DNA from: Hygrocybe punicea
Lineage: Eukaryota; Basidiomycota; Agaricomycetes; Agaricales; Hygrophoraceae
DNA length: 64,000 nucleotides
Assembly: GCA_963556145.1 (NCBI GenBank)
Contig: OY744462.1
Location: 4,650,001 to 4,714,000 of the forward strand
Reading direction: 5' to 3'
Positions 23,344 to 35,025 of this stretch are shown piece by piece. The notes under the pieces were generated by a model that worked only from the letters and a program-made list of their open reading frames with translations, was not told the origin of the DNA and did not search any database. The position numbers and the translations under genes are program-made. Numbering within the stretch: the stretch's first letter is position 1; the number at the start of each line of letters is the position of its first letter.

Positions 23344-23352
23344 GACAACAAT
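23268..23352. repeat. (CAA)n and (CAGCAA)n microsatellite
   Basis: Uninterrupted CAA/ACA triplets, then CAGCAA hexamers, ending in ACGACAACAAT. The last 8 bp (ACAACAAT) are the target duplication of the nested hAT, so that element inserted into this microsatellite. Confidence 0.9.
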
Positions 23353-23619
23353 TAGTGTTTTAAAGTCCGGTCAGGTCCGGTTTTTTGCCTTTTTTGGACA
23401 TTAACCGGGACTGGACCGGTTGTCTTATTTTCTGAAAACTTAAAAAACCGGACCGGACCTAAGACAACCGGTTGCCATCGGTTTTTTTCAGTCCATTAAC
23501 CAGTCCAAACCGGTCTTAACTACAACCAGTTAATAACCAGTCCAGACTGGTTTTACACCAGGTCTGGACCGGTCTTCGCATTTGCAAGTGACAGCTGATG
23601 TGACATTGTAATCTACACA

Positions 23620-24300
23620 GGTACTAAATCAGGCATATCCTCTTCGTCATCATCTGTATTCCACTCAAACTCGGACTCAAGGGGCTGAATCGGAGAGGTG
23701 GCTCTGTGTTTCCATAGTTCAGATAAGCATGGTTGTGACTTGTGTAACACATACCTCTCCATGTTGAGCTCGTTCAGCATGACTGAATTATCATTGGTAT
23801 TGTCTGAAATAATGTGGCCTTGGATACCCGCCTCAAGCTACACTGCCATCAGTTGTGTCCAAGCAAATGAGAATATTACATATGACAACACAGATAGCAA
23901 GAAACTCGACGAGACGAGCACGGAAGGTGTATCCTTCAAGAAACAGGGTGCTTGCAGTATTGTTGGCAGCCAGCGAAACCAAATCCATTGCACCAGTATT
24001 CCTGAGAGCCGTGACACGGGAGTTCACATCCCTGGCAATGTTTGGAAAGCGGGGTGCGATGTTCTGCCAAAGTGGTTCAGTGCCAGATTGTCGGGGTGCA
24101 TTGAGTACTTACTTTCCACCAAAACAAAACCATGTAGGACCACCGTGTAGTTTGGACCCGATAGCTGGCAGTGCGAAGTGCTTGAGCAACTTCCAGTGCC
24201 TCATCATCAACCAGGAAGTCTTTGACGGTGAAATTTGCAGTTAACATCGTGATGGTGCGACAAGTCGGACAGAGGGGATGATAGGAAGCATTCACATCAA
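23620..24300 (-). pseudogene. unidentified coding remnant inside the autonomous hAT
   Basis: Minus-strand frames with protein-like content and frame changes: GPNYTVVLHGFVLVESKYSM, PDNLALNHFGRTSHPAFQTL, SRVTALRNTGAMDLVSLAAN, LFLEGYTFRARLVEFLAICV, SEFEWNTDDDEEDMPDLV. I do not recognise it. It lies beyond the RPB1 piece, so it may be a second captured gene fragment. Frameshifts near 24050 and 23830 and stops exclude an intact gene. Confidence 0.4.
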
Positions 24301-24463
24301 TCCTACATCTATTTAAATGTCAGCACTAAGCGAGCGAAGCAAGCCACGTACCACACATTGCAAACGGAGCCGAGCAACATCCGTGATTGGAACTCAACGA
24401 AGCCTGTGGAACTTGGCGAATATTTCGGAGTTGGGATTCTGGAAAGTGAAATCCGCATGAATA

Positions 24464-25560
24464 CTAAACCAGAAACAGATCATTAGCCAAATGATAAAAC
24501 ACCGTATATTCGAGAAACCTACATCTGGGTGATGCTAGACCAAATGAGGAAAAAAAAGATGTAGAGTTCGGAAAATGGCAAGGACTCGTGGCCGAGTAAG
24601 CTGGCGACATCAAGGAATCAGTCGGTGATGAAGTTGCACATGGTAAAGTCGTAATTGGGGACGTCAGAGAGAAGGACAGAGATGGAGGTGAATAGTGAGG
24701 ACTCATAGGTGAGTAACCTGGTGAGGTAAGGTTGAGGACTGGAGACGTTGGTGAATAAGTTGGTGATGTCGGTCCGCATCCATGATCGTAGAATGGTGAA
24801 GTCGCATATGGCGAAGTTGGGGAAGTCGCACCACCGAATGGTGATGGAGGAACATATACGGGGGAGGTTGGAGAGTAGGCGTTTGGTGAGCTGGGACTGT
24901 ACATCGAGCCTGCAGGAATTCCACTGGCTCCTATTGGGCTCTGACTGAAGACCGACCACTGGAAGGTCCCTGGGTCCTCCCGACCATTACCTGCAAGCAG
25001 TGAGAAAGCAGCGGACTCCCCCTTGAACATCCCACCCTCCCACATAGGAGAGTCAGCGTCGTAAGGTGTCATTACCCCCTGACCTGGCATCATGCCTCCA
25101 TCAGCCGGTACTGACAGCATTTTGTGCGTAGGTAGCCGATGATCCACAATGGCGTCCTTCAACATATTGATATCGACCGCAACATCGAAAGATCCTGTAC
25201 CCATGGGAGCCATTTGACCAAATATAATGTTCTCGGAGACGCCATGGCAATCGTCCCTCTTTAGGTCGCAGAGCAAAGCCAGGTGGCAGTAGTCGACCTT
25301 GGATCTGTCAAACTCAATGACGCTACGCAAGTCCTTGAAAATTGCTGCCCGAGCCTTCTTTGTTTGCACGTCATAGCTATCCTGGTGGATGATGACCTTG
25401 GCATGTTCAACGAGAAAGATACCAGGGACACTATGCAAGCTAACCGATTTGAGCATCGTGTTCAAGTTCTCCAGCTACTGGAGGAAAACGACCTCCTCCA
25501 GATCGTTGTCCTTTCCGTGCCGCTAATGACTGATCAGATTTGGATGAACAGCGCATAATA
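24464..25560 (-). pseudogene. captured RPB1 fragment (C-terminal domain of RNA polymerase II)
   Basis: The minus strand reads DNDLEEVVFLQ-stop-LENLNTML, SVSLHSVPGIFLVEHAKVII, then after an internal deletion ARAAIFKDLRSVIEFDRSKV and YCHLALLCDLKRDDCHGVSE. FGQMAPMGTGSFDVAVDINM, DHRLP, MTPYDADSPMWEGG and FKGESAAFSL follow. It then enters the heptad tail: YSPSSPNAYSPTSPVYVPPS, SPTYSPTSPVLNLTSPGYSP and decayed heptads (SPMSPHYSPPSLSFSLTSP). These are the distinctive end of the polymerase core and the YSPTSPS-type tail of RPB1. About 60 and 40 residues are missing at two places, heptads are mutated, and a stop lies at about 25480, so it cannot work as RPB1. It lies between the hAT transposase stop and the left transposon end. 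Confidence 0.9.
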
Positions 25561-25857
25561 ATAACAATAGAATCATGAGACAATAGGGATTAAGAGAGAC
25601 GTACCAGAAAACAATTGGGATGACAAGCCGAACCGTGACAGGATGAAGCAAGGAATGAGTGTGTCGAAGCAAGGTCGAGTATGTGTGGAGAGGTTGAAGG
25701 AGGAACGAGTCGTACTAGTAACGGTAACTCCCATTCACAAACGCTCACTCGGCACTCAGCGCTCAGCACCCGATTCTAGATCCTTATTCATAATTGTACT
25801 GTATCAAACCAAATGTAATAACGTAGCAAATAACAAGTCCCATGTTACAGATGGTAA

Positions 25858-28800
25858 CTAATACTGAGCTGCTTGAATTTCATCTTCTTCTACGTCCCAT
25901 TCCACTTCAGCAGCATCATCTTCAAGTATTTCAATATATTGCTCAAGATCACATTCTTCCACTTGATCAGAATTCCACGCGGCGAGGTCAACGAGAGACT
26001 GGCGCCAGTTGAATTTTAGCATTTGAAGTTCCTCAAATCGTCCAGCACCGAGTCGCGATCGGTGATCAGAAGCAACCAGCTTGCCAGCTGAAAATAACTG
26101 TTCGCAAGGGACTGAGGAGGCCTGAACAGGAAGAATGTCAAGGGCAATTCTTGCGAGCGTAGGATACACCTTGGTGTGATGCTGGGCCAGAAATTGGTAA
26201 GGCCAGAATGAAGCCTGAGTCAACGAGAACCACTTACACTCCACCATTCTACGATATCAGTCTCTTTTGAGACATCCTGCGGGATATCTGTCAAGTATCG
26301 GCGAAGCTCTGCTCGCCATCCCTCATTAGATATTGACTGAGAAAGAAGCAGCCGGCGGTGTAAATCAAAATTGTCAACTTCGTTTTTGTCATCAGCAGGG
26401 AATGATGGTGTTTTCACGGGTGATCCTGGAGCTGGCGTCGCGAAAGGAGAGTAGCCAATGTTGTGATAGGCCTCCATCTGTAACTATAGTCAACAGATAG
26501 TAGGAAAGATGACCGACATAAATACCATATTCTCAACGATTTTTTCTGCCTCTGCTTGCCAATTCTTTGCATCGTGGTTACCAGCCACAATATCTGCCAT
26601 TTGTTCTTCTGCTCCTCCCCAAGCGAGCTTGATGTAGTTAAGTTTGTAGTATGGGTGCAACACTAAAAGCTTGTTTGTAATCATCTCGAATCCACCAGCA
26701 GAAGTGGGCACATACCTAATGCAAGAACGTATGCTGGTTTCTCATCAAATCGGGTGTAATACTTCTTGATTTTCTCGAGACCATCCATTATCGCGTCTTT
26801 GTAAAGTTGATATCTCGGATTGTCGCGCTTGGCTTCCCACGCAGTTTGTAAACGTTCCAGTGCTGGAAGAGCACGCCAAAGTGTAGGCTTCTTGTCTGCT
26901 GAGAAATATTGTTGGATCTTGTTTGCATCCTACAGTTCCACATTATCACGGCAACCGTAAGTTTTAAGTAAAACCAACTTACGGCAAGAATTGTCTTCAC
27001 ATCAAGGACCCGGGTCCAGTCGGCCTCTTTCAGTTGGAACGCTGACCATGGTATGCGTTTGACAATCCGCCCATCTCGGCGAATTGTTGTGATGGGTCCA
27101 TATAACTCATCAGCGGATGCAATAAAAAGTTTGATGGGCTATGTCTCGGTGAGCATGTGAATTATGCCAAGGAAATTGAAATACTGACCTGTTTGAGCTG
27201 ATGTGCTCTACTGAGCATGTTGAATGCGGTACCCCACCGGGTGTTACCATGGAGAGGAATTTTGAGAGGGGTCGTGATGCTGCACTGCAGCTGGAGCTTC
27301 TCGAAATACTCGATGCGCTGTCCTGACGACTGGATCTAGGGGGGGAATAGTAAACAGTAAGACGACAATAGACACTCCACACCTTGATGGCAAGTGTTCA
27401 GATGGCCGATATGACATCCAAAGAATGGCCAAGGACCCAGTTTCCTGGTAATGACGGGTCATACTCCCAAATTGCCATAGCAGTTTCAACCGCGGCAATC
27501 TTGGTGATATGGGACATGAAGTCAATAGTTCCCAGGTTCATGACATGGGCAAGGCATCTACAATGTAAAGGTTGAGAATGATCAACTCTGAGAGAAATGA
27601 AAATGCTCACGGAAGACAGCGCTCATCTGCAGGCCACATTTCAAGTTTTCGGCGCGCATGAATATTCTTGATGGTAAGGCAAGTCGTGTCGTTATTTGAA
27701 GTATTGTCAGCAGTCACGCAAAACAGCTGATTGTGTAGGTGAATCAGCTATAGTAAAATAGATTACGGATTACCTTTGAGCTCATGGCGTCAATGATACC
27801 AATCCGGTCGCAAAGCCCGACAACGTATTTCCCAAGATTATCCCCACTATGTTCACCAGAAATCCCGCGGAACGCAATTACCTCGGAACGGAGGGACCAC
27901 TTGGAATCCTTGATCTCGATCCAATGCACAGTAATTCCGAGGAAGGATGCCTTTGTGGTGTCAACTGTCCAACTGTCGAAGGTGGCAGAAACCTTGCCTG
28001 GTGCTGTCTGAAATACGAGCTGGGAGGAGCCTCTTGTTCAAGCCAGATTCACACTCACTGAAATGCTTTTTCTGAAGTCCTGGAGCAATCGAACGAACTC
28101 ATTATGAATGTAGGTCGTGACGTCGTGGGTAGATGGAAGGTCAGCTTGAGTGGAGCGTGGTCTCATGGCAACGAGACAATTCGTGAATGAGAAATTGTTC
28201 GCGACGGCTAAAGACTGTTAATAATTAGAAAACGCACGTTCCAAAAATTCCGGACATGAAACGATTACCTGATCATCACACACAATAAACTTGGAAACTG
28301 CATGTAGAACACCCTCGCGCGTGAAATCTTTTGGTCCATTGATTTTGGGAAATACATCACTGAGCGTTCCTTGTTCACTTCATCCAGCTTTACGTTCGTT
28401 TTTGGCCATTTGCATCTCTTTCCACACCGGCAGTGGAATTGCCCAGTGGTGGATGGTAATGTGTTCGGCATCGCAGCGTGTTTTGTAAACCTCGTAATGC
28501 TGACGGATGTGTTGCCGACATGAAGAGTTGCCTCCGATGTGGAAGGCTTTGCGCATGCCATGGCCAGAAATGAAGGCATTGTCGGCTCTGCTCAATTTTA
28601 GTAACTCGAGCACTGGGATAATAGTTTAGAGACTTACTTGCACACTTTGCACCAGCGCCCTTTCAATGTTTGTACGACATTTTTATTTGTAAACTTGACG
28701 GTGACTCTGTCGGAAAAGATGGTGAGCAGATCACGCGAAGAATCAGCCTTGACCAAATTCTGATCTGGGATGCCAGGACGATGGATGTCATCAAGATCAT

Positions 28801-29109
28801 CCTGAAATCTCTGTGTAAGATACTCGTCGTCAAGGGCTCTAGGAATACTCTTACCTCATGTGCCGATTCATCAACAGATTCAGCGTCGACAATCAGGACA
28901 GATTCAGCCCCTGACGAATCTGGATTATTGTCTACTTCCTCAACTTCTGATATCTTTGTGTGTTTTTGTGCTGGCCGTAAGGACTTTGACGGTAAGGTGG
29001 TATCACTATCAGAGCTGTCAGTTGCCCGATGCTTGCATTTGGTCTTGCTATTTGAGCCCTTTTTACCACTTTTAGAGGGTTTTGCGTGTTTTGTTTTGCG
29101 AGATGCCAT
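25858..29109 (-). CDS. hAT transposase with BED zinc finger, multi-exon
   Basis: Start at 29109 (MASRKTKHAKPSKSGKKGSN, basic). A BED-type finger follows: GRWCKVC (about 28650) and HIGGNSSCRQHIRQHYEVYK with a following C (about 28500). Core blocks in order: SATFDSWTVDTTKA (about 27990; DSWT holds a hAT catalytic aspartate), ISGEHSGDNLGKYVVGLCDR, LFCVTADNTSNNDTT, CRCLAHVMNLGTIDFM, TPLKIPLHGNTRWGTAFNML, YYTRFDEKPAYVLAL. The C-terminal dimerisation domain (hATC, about 26190-25980) reads KVYPTLARIALDILPVQASS and VPCEQLFSAGKLVASDHRSR. The stop is at about 25858. Blocks are joined by several gaps of intron size with GT...AG ends. No unavoidable stop was noticed, so it may be functional; the exact exon map needs RNA. 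Confidence 0.8.
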
Positions 29110-30119
29110 GAGGTTGCGAGAAAATTGGCAGACACACTATTTGACATTGTTATCACTTCGATAAATTTACATAGCAAATGTGGACCGGTAGGTCCCAGTT
29201 GCAACTGGTTGCAACCGGTTATGGAAGGTTGCCTCAAAATAAATGAGCTAATGCAACCACAACCGGAAATTTCTAAAATTAGCACAACCGCAACCGGTGG
29301 TCCGGTCTTTTTGCGGTTCAGTCCAGTTGGGTCCCGGTTTTTTTCCGGTCCTATGGACTGGACCTTAAAACACTAACAACAATTGCCACTGTATGTTTTT
29401 TATTTTATTATTTTATTCACTAACAATTATTTTAAGTTGCAGCCACCACCACCACTACCACAACAACAATTACAATGATTGCCACCACCACTCAACCACA
29501 ACAGTGACCATCACTGCCATGTTGGACATGCCAACAGCAAGGCCCATGGCCCACCCACAGCCCAGCTTCAGCCCTATGTCAAACACATTCAAAATGTGCA
29601 CATGGAAATGAACATGAACGAGGGGATGTGGAAAATGCTGAACATGCAGCAGGGGTGGTGCATCCACCCCCACTGCTTCATGGTATATTTTTCTGTATAG
29701 TATTACCATTCAGTACACCACCACCGCAAGCACGCATCCACCAAGAACAACCAACACAACCAACGTGGGGCCAACTTGCCCATCATTATTGACATATGAC
29801 ATGGCATGGCCCCACCACCACCTTCACCATGCATATGACATGTCAGGACACCCATGTGAAGAGCCGCATGTACTGCTCAAGGCCTGTGCAAGGTGTGCCA
29901 GCACCCCAGCACCCCAATCACACCTCACACACATGTTGGCCATGTCAATTGACATGCACAGCACTGTTGCAAGGTTAGAATGGTGCAGGAGGACTAACCA
30001 CCCAGTGGTTCGTGGTTCAGACCATGTTTGGACCGAAACCAAACTGATGTAAATGGTTTACATTGGTTTTGATTTTGGTTTAGGATTTTTTAGCAGGAAC
30101 TGAACTTCCCCCAACACTA

Positions 30120-30274
30120 TTGTGATCAAGTATAAAACAGTGATCAATGCAGTAATGGCTGACCGCAAGAACAATCTGCATGTGCTGGAGTTGTCAGAAA
30201 GGGAATGGGACATTGCAGATCAACTCTGCAAGGTGCTGATCCTCAAAGACACGACTCTTTACTTCTCCCATGGT
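30120..30274 (+). pseudogene. old hAT transposase, segment 3
   Basis: After the 7.25-kb hAT the frame resumes: VIKYKTVINAVMADRKNNLH, VLELSEREWDIADQLCKVL, LKDTTLYFS. This joins segment 2 directly (NMLKFAI). It is cut again at 30274 by an LTR copy beginning TGTTAAG. Confidence 0.82.
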
Positions 30275-31188
30275 TGTTAAGTTTTTACAACTCTGCGACT
30301 CCGATTCCAACTCTGGTACCCACCATGACAATTCCACATCACCACACCTTCCTTTTTTGTTCCCTTTTGCCTTTTGTCTTCTTTTGGACATCATTATTCA
30401 TTCTTGTTCTTGTTTCCTTTTTATCCTTTCTTCTAGAACAATCCAGACTGACCATGGACACATCCCCACATCACCTTGCTGTACCTGAACAGTCTCCTTG
30501 CTGATGGACATCATCGCCATTGTCTTTTCCCTTACCTTGACATATTGTTTACTTCATCTCATGACAAACCGATACACAATGGCTGTACTCCCAACTAGTG
30601 CTACCAAAGTTCAGTTCAGTCCAGTTCAGACCCATTTTGGCTGAACCCTGAACTGAACCTGGAGTTCAGTTCAGGATTTCACATGAACTGAACCTGAACC
30701 GCCCTGAACCATTCAGATATTTTTTTCAAGGCCTGAACTGGGTTCATGAATGGTTTGGACACTCAATTTTACTGTTATCACATATTCTACATGTAAAATT
30801 TCACAATTTATCATTGAATATGTTCTAACTAACTACAAAACTTGATATATTTATTATAAATATTTGAACTTGTGCTGGTATGGGTTTTTGTGGGTTTACC
30901 CATGGGTATCACTTGGCACTGGTGAGGCACCCACCTCCCTGTAACCTCACAAACATAGCCCCGACGTCAATTGACACCAAGCTGCGTGTTTGCGAGGTGT
31001 TCACCAGGGGTGGGGACCTGGTCCCACCTTGGCACTGGTGGTCGCACACCTAGTGCAGTGGGAGTTGGTCGGTGCACTGCTCCTGTTGCTCCCCTTGCCT
31101 CCATTGTGATCCATCATCCTCATCCTTGTTGTTGCCATTGCCATTGCTGTGGGGGCATTGGCATGGGGAATTGGTGTGAGCATTGGTG

Positions 31189-31225
31189 TTGGCATGGGCA
31201 TGGGCATGGGCATGGGCGTGGGTGT
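31189..31225. repeat. (GGGCAT)n microsatellite
   Basis: Five to six hexamers of 'gggcat' run into 'gggcgtgggtg'. It lies in the interior of the 3.1-kb hAT. The open frames across it are artefacts of the repeat. Confidence 0.85.
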
Positions 31226-32132
31226 CATCGTGGGTGTTGTTGGGCTGGTGTGTATAGTAGTATGAGCTGACTTTGTTAATAATAAATATAAACTTATGAA
31301 GGGCAGTGGGGTTGGGTGCACCTTCCCCGCCGCTGTAGATGCAGGTTTGTGGTGGCTTCAGAACAATGATCCTAACCTAGGGGTGTCAACATGAAAGTGA
31401 TAGTGGATAATCAGTGTCGGGGATAATAAATGAAGTCGAAATGGAAGTAAAAATAAAGCCGCCATGTAAAACTGGACAAATAATAACAAATCTGGTGATG
31501 AATGGACTGAAAATGGATAAATAACGATGAACCTGACAATGCTGATGATGTTGGGTATGGCGGGTCAGGTTGAGTTGGAAACGATGAACAAATAATGGAA
31601 CAAGGATAAAGACGATGAAGTGAACTATGAAAATCTAAGGGTCTACAAGGATGAGCATTTGAAGGGATTAAAACATGATTCTGACTATAAGGAAACAGGG
31701 ACTAAGGGTATCTCTCTTGTATGGTCATTGTGGACCATTTTTATAGTACATGTATTGGTAGTCTACTTTTGGTCATGTCTATTTCGGCCGATCGAAACTA
31801 CAAAGAGAAGTTGGAAAGGGTTGTGATGCGACAGAGACAGTAAAATGGAAGGGAAAATGAATATCCATGAAAAAGATCTGAAATGTCCTACATATCTCCG
31901 AAAGGATGAGGGGACGTGTATATAAGGCAAGTCCGAAGTCGGGAATCACATCCGATGAGATCCATCTCCTATAATTGGAACTCTGGGGCTTATGAGGCTG
32001 CCGGATTTAGTCCGAAAGCGGCCGTGACAAAGCGGCATACATTGGGTCACATTGGGTCACATCACGTCGGGTTATGTCGGGTTAGAATGGGAGTCATTTG
32101 GGGGCATCAGGTTCGTCCGGATTCGTGATATA

Positions 32133-33168
32133 TAGTGTATTGCACGGGTAACCCCCGTGTACTTTTGGGGATACCCGTACCCGTACCCATGAATACCCGT
32201 ACCCGTCACCGCGGGTACGGGTTTTGTGCTGGGTCTTTTTTTTCCTACCCGTACCCGTACCCGTAGCGGGTAACCCGTGGGTCTCACACTCGCGACACCG
32301 GACATGCAGCCCTTTGACCTCGTGACACCGGACATGTGTCAATTGACACACGCCGTGTGAGCGTGAGGTGGGATGGGTGCAGGCCTGGTGCAGCGTAGTT
32401 GGTGGGTGGTGGGCGCAAAGCCGGGGTGATTGCATCGTTGGACCCCTGGGCCGGTGGATGCGTGGGCTGGTGGACGCGTGGGCTGGTGGAATTGCCAGTG
32501 AGAAACTCACCTGGTGACCGGGGAGTGGGTGCACTACACCCCCGGTCTTTCTTCGCTTGGCATGGATGCAAGGTGAACGGGGGTGGATGTCTTCGGGTGC
32601 TCTGGCCCATTGCCGACCGGTATGCAGGGGCCTGGGATAAGTCTTGAGCCCCGTTGTCCTGCTTGGTGCCTGTTACCTCGCGAATGACGTCAACGCGTCA
32701 GTTGACGCATCAGGGCATGTTTGCGAGGTATGGTGGGGCCTGGGATGAGTCTTGAGCCTCGTTGTCCTTCTTGGTGCCTGTTACATCACGAACGACGACG
32801 ACGCATCAGTTGACGTGTCAGGGCGTGTTCCCGAGGTATGGAATTAGTCCATGTCAATGGAAGTAGAATCTGAATACGTACCTGGGCCAGTAGGTGGGCG
32901 CACCACCCTCCCAGCCATCCTCTCCGTTGCCATCGTCGTGGTCTTCGTCACCGTGTTCTTCTATCATCTTGTTGTCGTGCCCCATTGGATTGTTGCGGTT
33001 GCGGTTGAACCCAATGTGTCATTCGTGTGACTGAATGTCATGGGTACATGGGTTACCCGTCGCGGGTACGGGTAATCGCACGGGTACAAATTGCTGTACC
33101 CATACCCGCACCTGTGGCTGTACCTGTGGCAAAACCCGCAGGTTTACATGTACCCATGCAATACACTA
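32133..33168. mobile_element. non-autonomous hAT, 1036 bp, nested in another hAT
   Basis: Left end TAGTGTATTGCACGGGTAAC; right end inverted TAGTGTATTGCATGGGTACA. A perfect 8-bp duplication GTGATATA lies at 32125-32132 and 33169-33176. Subterminal ACCCGT repeats lie at both ends (32145-32280 and 33040-33150). The interior is G-rich (32370-32620) with two tandem units of about 107 bp (about 32624-32730 and 32731-32838), each holding a dyad centred on GTCAGTTGAC, and a third dyad at 32317-32369. No gene. Confidence 0.92.
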
Positions 33169-35025
33169 GTGATATATTGATGATATGGACTCAGAGGGAC
33201 GTTGAGTCTCTACACCGCTCTCTTTCTCTCATTTGGGGGTGGTTCATTGACTGCTATGGTGGTGCTGGTGCTGGTGCCGCTGCTGGTGCCAGCTCTGATG
33301 CTGGTGCTGGTGCTTGCATCATGCATTGTCATCATCGTTGTTGTCATCCATTGTGTCTATAATAGTATTAGTGAATGAGAAACAAACAATAATGAAAGTA
33401 AAACTTACCTATTTGCCTTGAACGCTTGCGTTCGAGGCTTTTCAGAGTGGTGGTTGTCAGTGGCTGAGAATAAAGTTTAGTGACTAAAATGGAAATTTGC
33501 CAAATTGGCATATGAGTAAAAACTTTCATTTGGAGTGAAAAATACATACCTGTGGACATCAGTTTGGTCGTTCTGAACTGCTCATGAACTGTTTAGACAA
33601 CCTAGGGGTTGCCTGAAGCCCGAACCAGACCCAGGGTTCAGGGTTAAAACCAGGTTCGGATCAGTTCTGAACTGAACTTTGGCAGCACTACTCCAAACAC
33701 AGCTAATTACCATAATCATCATTGGCAGCATTGCCATCACTTTCCTTATTGGTTTCTACCTTGTTATGATCTATCTTTGGCATTGGCACCAAAACCCTTC
33801 TGCCATTGATACGTCCAACTTCCACCTCGACAATATCTCACCACGTAATTGACAATTGCCATTCCTGGATATATGGTTTCCACTTTCATATTCCATGCCT
33901 ACCATTATCCTCCCTGATCATCTGACAACATTCCTCACCTGCATGCATACTCTGAACAATCCTTGATCACAAGACATTTCACTGTTCCTTCCAATCCAAT
34001 CATCACCAAAGCACATTCTTTTGAACTTTGACCACAGACCATACGACTTCCCAATACAGTGAACCAACCCCTATTGTGTATTGTTCACACATCATCGCTT
34101 CAATGCAGTACCCGACAACTTGTTCCCACAGCCTGTCACCTGTGCCATGACTCGAAACCTGGACCCACATTCATTTATCCCTTTCCATCTGTAACCTTGA
34201 TACCTCCCACACTCGTTTACAACAATACCCTTTCTTGGAAGAATACTGACATCAAGTGGATATCATTGTTCCACACCAGGACAAGACATCACTCCTCAAT
34301 ACATCATTGACACAGATATTGTCATCCGGTACAGCTTATGCTGTTCACATGTCTGACCTCAACTATCCCACCATCCTAGTTGGTTTTCCCCTAACACATT
34401 CCTTTGTTTTCTGTCATACCAACCTTGCCACTATATCCACACTACCTCAAGACACTCCCTTCACCAATCCCACACTGGACAATGCCTCTTCCCAACCCAA
34501 CCATGCAATGCACTTGCCAGACTGTGTACTTGCCCATTACAGCAAGTGTAGACCCCAAATTGGCAATTCTGCATATCACATGATCTGATGACAAATCATT
34601 CGAGTCATCCGGACCTCTTCTATCCCTCAATGACATCCAGGCCTTCAGTTGGATCGTGAGAACATCAACATGAGGACACCTCATGTTCGCCTCATGATGA
34701 ACACACGGTGTAGTTGGACTTGCTGTAGCTTCATGGTTGGACTTCTATTTACCTCCCCTCAAGACCAGTCACTATATCTACTGTTCTTGTAGTTGGTTTG
34801 GACTTTTTCTTCTTTGCTCTTCTTTACATTTAGTCTGGTTCTTGGGGCAGACTCTCTTGTCTTGGGTAACCTCCATGGTTCACAATGACTTTAGACCATG
34901 AACCCCCCCTTGTAGCAGTGTTGTCTTTGTTATAAGCAACAATGAAACTGCTGTTCTCTCCTCTGGAAACCGATCCCCATTAAGTTTATTGTTGCCAGAG
35001 CCTGCTGCAGAAGCGATCCATAACA

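Larger units (their letters stand above)
23353..29375. mobile_element. autonomous hAT transposon, 6.0 kb, with captured RPB1 piece
   Basis: Left end TAGTGTTTTAAAGTCCGGTC; right end is the inverted TAGTGTTTTAAGGTCCAGTC. A perfect 8-bp target duplication ACAACAAT lies at 23345-23352 and 29376-29383. Subterminal regions are rich in CCGG/ACCGG/GGTCC motifs at both ends. Minus-strand content, from right to left: a hAT transposase gene (29.1-25.9 kb), a segment related to the C-terminus of RNA polymerase II largest subunit (25.56-24.46 kb), and a further coding-like remnant (24.3-23.6 kb). It sits inside the 22869-30119 hAT. Confidence 0.88.
22869..30119. mobile_element. non-autonomous hAT, 7.25 kb, host to a nested hAT
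   Basis: Ends are TAGTGTTGGG... and its inverted copy ...CCCAACACTA, flanked by 8-bp duplications TTGCAATC (22861-22868) and TTGTGATC (30120-30127), with two mismatches. The transposase gene it interrupts reads across the pair (NMLKFAI then YKTVINAVM). Subterminal sequence is rich in 'ggttttggttt'-type motifs. Without the nested 6.0-kb element it is about 1.2 kb and has no gene. A block of about 49 bp ('tgttttttattttattattt...') occurs both at about 23199 and at about 29394, on either side of the nested insertion. It carries the ATGTCAATTGACAT palindrome at 29942. Confidence 0.82.
30596..33690. mobile_element. non-autonomous hAT, 3095 bp, inside the LTR
   Basis: Left end TAGTGCTACCAAAGTTCAGT; right end inverted TAGTGCTGCCAAAGTTCAGT. 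Target duplication CTCCCAAC (30588-30595) and CTCCAAAC (33691-33698), one mismatch. The intact LTR copy at 43.6 kb shows the empty site. Subterminal regions repeat 'gttcagttcag' and 'ctgaactgaacc' motifs on both sides. No transposase gene. The interior holds another hAT (32133-33168), a GGGCAT microsatellite, a dyad at 30941-30998, and 31.38-32.1 kb of purine-rich sequence with a TATA-like 'gtatataaggc' at about 31918 that could be an unrecognised LTR. Confidence 0.9.
30275..35025 (+). mobile_element. old solo LTR of the 1565-bp family, split by a hAT
   Basis: 30275-30595 plus 33691-35025 match the complete LTR at 43322-44886 from end to end: start TGTTAAGTTTTTACAACTC, end ...GAAGCGATCCATAACA. 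The two parts join at 'tgtactcccaac/acagct', where a hAT has inserted. The LTR lies between segments 3 and 4 of the old hAT transposase (LKDTTLYFS / MPNLATVIPAM). The 5-bp flanks (ATGGT and GCAGT) do not match, as expected of an old insertion. No internal retrotransposon genes remain. Confidence 0.82.

Noticed and set aside
24464..25560. A functional RPB1 gene.
   Set aside because: Only the C-terminal part is present, with two internal deletions, a stop at about 25480 and decayed heptads, inside a transposon.
28670..29164. A plus-strand 164-residue frame as a gene.
   Set aside because: Antisense of the N-terminal exon of the hAT transposase.
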